Source of the DNA: Planctomycetota bacterium
GTDB taxonomy: Bacteria > Planctomycetota > GCA-002687715 > DRQF01
DNA: 7,632 nucleotides
Assembly: GCA_015485455.1 (NCBI GenBank)
Contig: WFTN01000395.1
Location: 1-7,632, forward strand
Reading direction: 5' to 3'
Part shown: piece after piece, positions 1 to 5,468 of the stretch
Layout: each line of letters starts with the position of its first letter
How positions within the stretch are numbered: position 1 is the stretch's first letter
Notes under the pieces: generated by a model
What the model saw: the letters and a program-made list of their open reading frames with translations, nothing else
The model's database searches: none
Told to the model about the DNA's origin: nothing
Program-made: the position numbers and the translations under genes

Positions 1-2499
1 CCCTACAAAGCCACCCGCGAAAAAATGCCCGATGACATGCGCGACCAACTGCCATGGATGAAGAAGGTCACGGAAGCTCTTGCCATCCCATTGATTGAAA
101 AGCCCGGCTTTGAAGCCGACGACGTCATGGGGACATTAGCCAAGGAAGCCGAGGAAGCTGGTTTTGAAGTGATGCTTGTCACCGGGGACAAGGACTTTAT
201 GCAAGTGGTGAGCGACAAGACCAAGCTCTACAATATCATGAAAGCTGGAACCGACCTGATCATTGTTGATCCGGCAGGGGTGAAAGAGAAGTTTGGAGTG
301 GGTCCCGAACAGGTCATCGACGTTTTGGCCTTGATGGGCGATTCTTCCGACAACGTCCCTGGCGTTGCAGGTGTGGGAGAAAAGACGGCTATCGCCTTGG
401 TCCAAGAGTTCGGCACCGTAGAAAACATCCTGGCGAACATCGAGTCCTACAAGAAAAAAGGCGTTCGGGAGAAAATGATCAAGGACCGTGACATGGCTCT
501 ACTCAGCAAAGAGTTAGTCACCATTGACACCGCCGTCAAACTTGATTGCAAGATCCAAGATTTGGTGCGAAAAGAAGCTGACCCGGAAATCATCGGGCCA
601 GTCCTCAAGGATCTTTCGTTTGAGAGTCTCCGGGCCGAGTACATCGAAAAATCCCCAGCTCCCCTAGTCGAAAAAGACTACCAAATCATTTCTACCGTTG
701 AAGAGCTGGATCGTCTCATCCGCATGCTTCGACACAACGGAGAGTTCGTTGTCGACTTAGAAACAACGGGGCTCGATTCTCTCATCGCCCAGATCGTTGG
801 CTTTTCGTTTAGCATCGCTGAAGGGCAAGGTTTCTATGTTCCTCTCAATTTAGAAACCCCCATCCTTGATGAGGAAAACGACGCTCAGGCAATCATTGAG
901 AAGCTGAGAGGGATTTTAGAAGACCCTTCAATCGGTAAGTGCGGCCAGAATATCAAGTATGATCTTTCCGTCATGCGAACAGCCGGCATCGACATGCAAG
1001 GCATCAACTTCGACACGATGTTGGCAAGCTATGTCTTGCACCCAGAAAGCCGCGAGCACAACTTAGACAGCCTTTCCCTTCGTTATTTTGACTACACAAA
1101 GATCAAGACAACAGAACTCATCGGCAAAGGGAAAGACCAAATCACCATGGACCTCATCCCACCGGATGTCGTTGGCGAATATGCATGTGAAGATGCTGAT
1201 TTCACTTGGCGCTTGCAGCGGGTATTCAGGGAAGAGCTGGCACAAGATCCCAACGACAGACGTAACAATATTCTCGACAACATTGAGCTGCCGCTTATCC
1301 CAATCTTAGAAACGATGGAAAGAAACGGCATCCTCTTGGACATCCCAAGCCTGCGAAGTTTGAGCAATGAAATCGGCAGCAGAATCACCTCTCTTACTGA
1401 TGCCATTCACAAAGCGGCGGGACGCTCATTTTCGATCAACTCCCCGAAACAATTGGGCACTGTGCTTTTTGAAGAGCTCAAGCTCCACGAGAAACTGGGC
1501 ATCAAAGTTAAGAAAACAAAGACCGGAGCCTTCACCACGAAACAAGAAGTTTTAGAGCTTTTTCAAAGTGAAGAACTGCCAGGCATGGTTTTGGAATTCC
1601 GTAGCCTGACAAAACTCCAATCCACTTATGCCCAAGCCCTGCCGAAGATGGTCAATCCAGAGACGGGACGAATCCACTCCCACTTTAATCAAGCTGTGGC
1701 CGCCACAGGGAGACTCAGCTCCAGCGACCCCAATCTCCAAAACATTCCCATCCGTACTGCCCTGGGCCGACGAGTCCGAGAATCCTTTGTGGCAAGCAAC
1801 GATGATTGGTGCTTGATGGCCGCTGACTATTCTCAAGTTGAGCTCCGGATCATGGCCCATGTCGCCCAAGACCAAGGCATGATTGAAGCATTCTGCACCG
1901 GAGCCGACATCCACCGGGATACAGCAGCCCGCATCTTTGGTGTTCCCCTGGAGTCCGTCGATGACGAAATGAGGTCCCGGGCGAAAAGCATCAACTTCGG
2001 AATCATGTATGGCATGGGGGCCCAACGGCTGGCTCGCGAAACCGGTTTGACGCCAAAAGAAGCTGAACAATTCATCGAACGCTATTTCGATTCTTTCCCT
2101 GCGGTGAGGGATTACATCACCAAGAGCCATGAGCAAGCTCGCCGGGATGAATTCGTCACCACACTCTATGGACGGAAACGCCCCATTCCCGACATCAACA
2201 GCAAGAATGGCCGCTTGCGTGCCACCGCCGAAAACATGGCTATCAACACGCCCATTCAAGGCAGTGCCGCCGATATCATCAAAATGGCCATGATTGCCGT
2301 GGACAAGTGGATCAGAGATGAGAATCTAGAGGGGAAAATGGTGCTTCAAGTGCACGATGAATTGGTCTTTGACCTCCCGAAACGTGAACTCGCCCTCTTT
2401 CAGGAGCAAATCCCTCAACTCATGAGTGGCGTAGCCCAACTTGATGTCCCACTTTCCGTCGATACGGGAGTAGGGCAAAATTGGTCGGAAGCTCACTAA
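1..2499 (+). CDS. polA: DNA polymerase I, 5'-truncated by the window edge
   Basis: DNA polymerase I fills gaps in excision repair and removes RNA primers from Okazaki fragments. The frame is open from base 1 to the TAA at 2497-2499 (832 visible residues). Aligned by eye with E. coli Pol I, about 75 N-terminal residues are missing, so the Met at base 25 is internal and not the start. The 5' nuclease domain shows EADD (112-123), TGDKD (about 181-195) and GDSSDN with a following helix-hairpin-helix. The 3'-5' exonuclease domain looks active: DLE (754-762), GQNIKYD (943-963) and YACED (1180-1194) keep the proofreading acids. The polymerase domain has motif A DYSQVELR (from 1825), motif B R-x3-K-x3-F-x3-Y with Phe at 1996-1998 (the residue linked to discrimination against dideoxynucleotides), and motif C VHDE (2350-2361). 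The C-terminus (GQNWSEAH) matches the family end. All three activities appear intact. Confidence 0.97.
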   Translation, partial: PYKATREKMPDDMRDQLPWMKKVTEALAIPLIEKPGFEADDVMGTLAKEAEEAGFEVMLVTGDKDFMQVVSDKTKLYNIMKAGTDLIIVDPAGVKEKFGVGPEQVIDVLALMGDSSDNVPGVAGVGEKTAIALVQEFGTVENILANIESYKKKGVREKMIKDRDMALLSKELVTIDTAVKLDCKIQDLVRKEADPEIIGPVLKDLSFESLRAEYIEKSPAPLVEKDYQIISTVEELDRLIRMLRHNGEFVVDLETTGLDSLIAQIVGFSFSIAEGQGFYVPLNLETPILDEENDAQAIIEKLRGILEDPSIGKCGQNIKYDLSVMRTAGIDMQGINFDTMLASYVLHPESREHNLDSLSLRYFDYTKIKTTELIGKGKDQITMDLIPPDVVGEYACEDADFTWRLQRVFREELAQDPNDRRNNILDNIELPLIPILETMERNGILLDIPSLRSLSNEIGSRITSLTDAIHKAAGRSFSINSPKQLGTVLFEELKLHEKLGIKVKKTKTGAFTTKQEVLELFQSEELPGMVLEFRSLTKLQSTYAQALPKMVNPETGRIHSHFNQAVAATGRLSSSDPNLQNIPIRTALGRRVRESFVASNDDWCLMAADYSQVELRIMAHVAQDQGMIEAFCTGADIHRDTAARIFGVPLESVDDEMRSRAKSINFGIMYGMGAQRLARETGLTPKEAEQFIERYFDSFPAVRDYITKSHEQARRDEFVTTLYGRKRPIPDINSKNGRLRATAENMAINTPIQGSAADIIKMAMIAVDKWIRDENLEGKMVLQVHDELVFDLPKRELALFQEQIPQLMSGVAQLDVPLSVDTGVGQNWSEAH

Positions 2500-2540
2500 T
2501 CCCACTTTTGGGGAACTTATTCTTGCTGGGATCTCAAGTC

Positions 2541-2569
2541 TTGTGGCCGTCGGACCCCTGGACTAAGAT
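2541..2569 (+). promoter_or_regulatory. Weak sigma70-like promoter candidate for prs
   Basis: TTGTGG (2541-2546) and TAAGAT (2564-2569) are separated by 17 bases and match the -35 and -10 consensus at 3/6 and 4/6 positions. Transcription from here would leave a leader of roughly 85 bases before the prs start. The match is weak and could be chance. No clear terminator follows polA, so read-through from polA is an alternative way to express prs. Confidence 0.2.
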
Positions 2570-2593
2570 TCCCATGAAACCACATAAGCCAGT

Positions 2594-2606
2594 GGGGTCA
2601 CACCCC
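2594..2606 (+). other. Small GC hairpin in the prs leader
   Basis: GGGGT (2594-2598) and ACCCC (2602-2606) form a perfect 5-bp stem with a CAC loop, 55 bases before the prs start. No T-tract follows, so it is not an intrinsic terminator. It may be a leader RNA structure or chance. Confidence 0.25.
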
Positions 2607-2661
2607 CAATTTCGACAAGCTTTCAAGCATCAGTTCCTCCAATGGAAATCCGCACGCCATC

Positions 2662-3699
2662 ATGAACGAGCGTTATCAAGAACCCAACCGTGCCCGAGGC
2701 CGTCTCACCCTGATCGCTTGTGAATCAGGCCGCCAATTCGCGGAAGCTATTCGCGACATACTGGTCGAAAGGATTGGCAGCGATACGGAAAATAGCGTCT
2801 TACGTGATAGTAGCGAAATCGAATTCGCGAATTCTGAGATCAAGACTGTCATTCAAGAGAATGTTCGGGGAGATGACGTCTACGTCATCCAGTGCATCGA
2901 CGACCCATTGAGCCACCGGAGTGTCAACGACAACCTCATGGCTTTGGTCACAGCAATCCACGCCGCAAGCCAATCCGACGCAGGGGCGATCACCGCTGTC
3001 ATTCCTCAATTCCCCTACTCACGGCAAGAACGGAAGAAAACGCGAGAAGCCATCACAGCCCGGGTTGTCGCCAGACTCTTGGAAGATGCCGGCGCTGACC
3101 GTGTCATCACTCTTGACATCCATTCTGAAGCGATCATGGGGTTCTTTAATCGCTGTACCTTAGAGGATTTACACGCTTCAGCCATCATCATGGACTACGT
3201 CCGCGAGAACTTCGACACCAGCAATCTTTGTGTCGTGGCCCCAGATGTGGGGGGAGCTGACATGGCCCGTTACTACGCTAACCGCTTTGGCTGTTCCTTG
3301 GCCATCGTTCACAAGGCCAGGGACTACAGCAAAGCCAGCGTCATCGAAAGTATGCGACTGGTGGGCGAAGTCGAGGGCAAAGATGTCTTGATGCCAGACG
3401 ACCTGATAGCCACCGGCGGTACCCTGCTCACGGCGGCCAAACTCCTCAAAGACAACGGCGCCAAACGGGTTCACTTAGCCTGTGCTATGCCTTTCTTGAA
3501 CGGCAATGCCATTGAAAAATTCTCTCATGCCCACAAAGAAGGCATTTTTGACGATCTGATCGGAACTAATGCCGTTCATCGCGGACCTGAATTCTGCGCA
3601 GAATATCGTTGGTACCATGAAGTTTCCGTAGCCCCCCTCTTTGCCAGCGTCATCTACAACATCAACCAAAAACTCTCCGTAAGCCAGCTTCTCCGGTAA
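2662..3699 (+). CDS. prs: Ribose-phosphate pyrophosphokinase (PRPP synthase), class I-like
   Basis: This enzyme makes PRPP from ribose 5-phosphate and ATP in the cytoplasm, feeding purine, pyrimidine, NAD, His and Trp synthesis. The 345 residues compare with about 315 in E. coli. Family motifs run in order: FANSE (55-59, adenine-binding segment), ENVRGDDVYVIQ, NDNLMAL, VIPQFPYSRQERKK with R121 and Q122 (ATP contacts), TLDIHSE with H154, PDVGG (194-198, ribose-phosphate side), the flexible-loop Lys/Arg pair K218 and R220, and the PRPP loop DDLIATGGT (246-254). The C-terminus (SVSQLLR) resembles the usual SVSxLF end. Oddities: about 20 extra residues lie before the FANSE segment, there is a short insertion before NDNLM, and Ala250 replaces the usual Asp of DDMIDTGGT. 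No good Shine-Dalgarno precedes the ATG at 2662; it is chosen because family similarity begins about residue 14 and no better in-frame start was seen. Confidence 0.93.
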   Translation: MNERYQEPNRARGRLTLIACESGRQFAEAIRDILVERIGSDTENSVLRDSSEIEFANSEIKTVIQENVRGDDVYVIQCIDDPLSHRSVNDNLMALVTAIHAASQSDAGAITAVIPQFPYSRQERKKTREAITARVVARLLEDAGADRVITLDIHSEAIMGFFNRCTLEDLHASAIIMDYVRENFDTSNLCVVAPDVGGADMARYYANRFGCSLAIVHKARDYSKASVIESMRLVGEVEGKDVLMPDDLIATGGTLLTAAKLLKDNGAKRVHLACAMPFLNGNAIEKFSHAHKEGIFDDLIGTNAVHRGPEFCAEYRWYHEVSVAPLFASVIYNINQKLSVSQLLR

Positions 3700-3761
3700 T
3701 TCAAAGAACTCGTATCAAACGAGGACAATTTCGGTTGAAGAACTACCCTATCCCCAAGAAC

Positions 3762-3782
3762 CCCACAAGATGTGGGCATTTT
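3762..3782 (+). terminator. Short hairpin followed by TTTT, possible weak terminator
   Basis: CCCACA (3762-3767) and TGTGGG (3771-3776) form a perfect 6-bp stem with an AGA loop, followed by CA and four T's. It lies 62 bases after the prs stop and may work together with the next hairpin. The short T-run makes it weak on its own. Confidence 0.35.
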
Positions 3783-3791
3783 GGGTGCCTT

Positions 3792-3827
3792 CCCCCTCAA
3801 TTTCCCCCAAGGGGATGGGGCTTTTTT
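3792..3827 (+). terminator. prs: Candidate intrinsic terminator of prs
   Basis: TCCCC (3803-3807) pairs with GGGGA (3811-3815) around a CAA loop. Upstream C's (3792-3795) can extend the stem with G's at 3817-3820 across an internal loop. Six T's (3822-3827) follow. The T-tract directly after a G/C stem fits a Rho-independent terminator, although the stem is imperfect. Confidence 0.5.
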
Positions 3828-3893
3828 GATCCGGCTGAAGGGTGATCTTTGGTAGGGTTAGGGGCGGAGACGATAGTCTTATTGGGATTTCTC

Positions 3894-3914
3894 AGACGAG
3901 TTGACGTTTCGTCT
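3894..3914. promoter_or_regulatory. Inverted repeat AGACGA/TCGTCT around the candidate -35 box, possible operator
   Basis: AGACGA (3894-3899) and TCGTCT (3909-3914) are perfect inverted copies separated by 9 bases that contain TTGACG. A second upstream copy within GGAGACGA (3866-3873) is the exact reverse complement of TCGTCTCC (3909-3916). The right arm can therefore pair with either left arm. The layout fits a protein-binding operator over a promoter; the protein is unknown. Confidence 0.35.
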
Positions 3915-3930
3915 CCAACAAACGTATTCG
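3901..3930 (+). promoter_or_regulatory. Candidate promoter of the exported peptidase-like protein
   Basis: TTGACG (3901-3906) matches the sigma70 -35 consensus at 5/6 positions. A weak -10 candidate, TATTCG (3925-3930), lies 18 bases downstream and matches at 3/6. It is about 70 bases before the ATG. The -35 is good and the -10 poor, so an activator-dependent promoter or chance are both possible. Confidence 0.35.
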
Positions 3931-3991
3931 AACATATTCAGATACTTGTGTCCTACCTGCAAAAAAATAGGGGCACAACCGCGATTTAATC

Positions 3992-3996
3992 GGGAG
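3992..3996 (+). promoter_or_regulatory. Shine-Dalgarno site that fixes the start at 4003
   Basis: GGGAG lies 6 bases before the ATG at 4003. Its strength and spacing, together with the signal peptide that starts exactly there, favour 4003 over the in-frame TTG at 3901. Confidence 0.7.
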
Positions 3997-4002
3997 CATT
4001 TC

Positions 4003-5391
4003 ATGAAAAAGTCATGTCTATTGTTGTCAGTTATGCTGGCAATGTTCTTGAGTTTCCAGCAAACATCGTTTGCCCAAAACCCAGAGGCAGATCTGGCCCA
4101 AAAAGTTGAGGATTGTGATTTCACCGATCCCGAGGCCATTTTTGAATTGGCCACCTGGGCCATTAAGTCCAAGAACAAGAAGGTTCGACGGGAAGGTCGC
4201 AAATACCTAAAAGAAGTCATCGAGCTCGACGAAGATCATGAGGGTGCCCGGGGCCTCTTGGGATACGTTCTTGTGGGCGACAAGTGGCTCACCAAGAAAA
4301 AAGCCAAAGCCGCCAAAAAAGCCCAGATGAAAATCGTCATGAAAGAACGTGGCTACGTACCCCACAAAGGCGGTTGGATCAAGAAGACGCGCAAGCGCGA
4401 TTGGAACAGAAAATGGGAGAAAGACGAGGACGGCGTTTGGCACTCCTATGAAGATGTCATGCGCGCCAAGGGCCTCGCACTCTACAAGGGCCAGTGGTTG
4501 CGCATCGGCGACGAAGATCGCAAGCGTATGGAATATCACCGCAAGAACACCGGCGAAGATATTCTCATCACTTCAACCCCTCACTTTGTCATCCACACGT
4601 CGATCCCAATCAAGTACGTCAAGAAATACTCGGACCTCAGCGAAGAAGTCTATGACTGGTACATGAAGACATTCAATATTCCAGAAGCGCGGGCCAAGAA
4701 TTTCTTTGGCCAGCGAGCTCACATTTGGACATTTGAGACCACTCAGCAATTCCAAGATTGGATTACGGCATATTCCGAGACCTACAAGTTCACCAAGAAG
4801 GACAAAGAGCATTTTCGGGAGCGCCCGGGTGGCCGCTTGGACCCCAACAGACGGCTCATGACAATCGTCCGGGAACAACCAGAAGAAATTGACAACGGTC
4901 TTCTGCATCAAGTTGGTGTCCTTCTGCAAATTTTCAACACCCGAGGTCGAGAGCCGGAATGGATGTCCGAAGGTTTCGGACACCTCGTAGAAGAGCTTTT
5001 TAGTGATGTTAAATTCGGACGGGTGAACATGTCGACCAATGCCAAGTATGCCAACAGTGGCGGCATCGCTGACAAAGAATACAACACCAAGGATGGTCGC
5101 CCTCAGACCAAGGGATTGGTCAAAGCAGGCGATGACATCCCTATCGACCAGTTGTCGAAGAAAGATCTCAACACCTTGGACAAAGACAACTTGGCTCAAG
5201 GTTTCAGTATCACCGAGTGGATGTATCACCACAACCGAGACAAATACATCCGTGTCATTGATGAACTCAAAAAGTCCAAAGCTCAAGACCGCCCAGGAGC
5301 CGCCCACGATGGGATCACGAAAGGTTTTGGTATGAAGATCGGCGACTTCGAAAAAGCTTGGCGCAAGTACGTCAAAAAGAAATACCGATAG
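4003..5391 (+). CDS. Exported protein with G-x7-W repeats and a degenerate gluzincin (peptidase MA-like) domain
   Basis: The product has 462 residues. Residues 1-24 form a signal peptide (MKK, then a hydrophobic core, then SFA|Q), so it is probably secreted or periplasmic. After an acidic segment, a very Lys/Arg-rich region (about 45-180) contains three motifs with Gly and Trp exactly eight residues apart: G87-W95, G117-W125 and G157-W165. From about residue 190 (TSTPHFVIHTS...) the sequence resembles peptidase-MA-like or DUF1570-like domains of planctomycetes. The WMSEG motif (E323), usually the third zinc ligand of gluzincins, is present. The place where HExxH is expected reads HQVGV (302-306), which lacks the catalytic Glu and the second His. 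It is therefore probably not a classical active metalloprotease; a binding or structural role is inferred. The domain call is from memory of the family and no homologue search was possible. The basic C-terminus ends VKKKYR. The gene has its own start signals and converges on the next gene. Confidence 0.85.
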   Translation: MKKSCLLLSVMLAMFLSFQQTSFAQNPEADLAQKVEDCDFTDPEAIFELATWAIKSKNKKVRREGRKYLKEVIELDEDHEGARGLLGYVLVGDKWLTKKKAKAAKKAQMKIVMKERGYVPHKGGWIKKTRKRDWNRKWEKDEDGVWHSYEDVMRAKGLALYKGQWLRIGDEDRKRMEYHRKNTGEDILITSTPHFVIHTSIPIKYVKKYSDLSEEVYDWYMKTFNIPEARAKNFFGQRAHIWTFETTQQFQDWITAYSETYKFTKKDKEHFRERPGGRLDPNRRLMTIVREQPEEIDNGLLHQVGVLLQIFNTRGREPEWMSEGFGHLVEELFSDVKFGRVNMSTNAKYANSGGIADKEYNTKDGRPQTKGLVKAGDDIPIDQLSKKDLNTLDKDNLAQGFSITEWMYHHNRDKYIRVIDELKKSKAQDRPGAAHDGITKGFGMKIGDFEKAWRKYVKKKYR

Positions 5392-5416
5392 CCCGCGATT
5401 GAGCTGAACTCTGACC

Positions 5417-5449
5417 AAAAAGAGCCCTCCACCTGGAGGGCTCTTTTTT
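5417..5449. terminator. Strong bidirectional intrinsic terminator between convergent genes
   Basis: AGAGCCCTCC (5421-5430) and GGAGGGCTCT (5435-5444) form a perfect 10-bp stem with an ACCT loop, extended by A's at 5417-5420 opposite T's at 5445-5448. A T-tract follows the stem on the + strand, and the A-tract gives one on the - strand. It lies 25 bases after the upstream stop and 19 bases beyond the end of the M14 gene, so it can end both transcripts. Confidence 0.93.
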
Positions 5450-5468
5450 CGATTCTTCCTTCACTGCT

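Larger units (their letters stand above)
3700..4002 (+). other. 303-base gene-free stretch between prs and the exported protein gene
   Basis: I see no gene here. The first half holds two G/C-rich hairpins, the second followed by six T's (a terminator candidate for prs). The second half holds a promoter-like TTGACG box, copies of AGACGA/TCGTCT in inverted arrangement, and the ribosome binding site of the next gene. An in-frame TTG at 3901 would add 34 residues to the next protein, but it coincides with the candidate -35 box and lies ahead of a clear signal-peptide start with a good Shine-Dalgarno. Confidence 0.7.

Noticed and set aside
1552..2259. A 235-codon open frame on the - strand opposite polA
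   Set aside because: It lies entirely within the conserved polymerase domain of polA, has no recognisable family features, and its composition is what an antisense shadow gives.
2481..2723. An 80-codon + strand frame bridging polA and prs
   Set aside because: It overlaps the ends of both conserved genes in another frame, has no recognisable features and no ribosome binding site.
3901..4002. Upstream extension of the exported protein from a TTG at 3901, with a CPTC motif resembling a zinc knuckle
   Set aside because: The ATG at 4003 has a well-placed GGGAG and opens directly with a typical signal peptide. An extension would bury that signal peptide, and the TTG overlaps the candidate -35 box.
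4573..5418. A 281-codon open frame on the - strand opposite the exported protein
   Set aside because: The + strand frame has a signal peptide, Shine-Dalgarno and domain motifs. The antisense frame has none and is a shadow.
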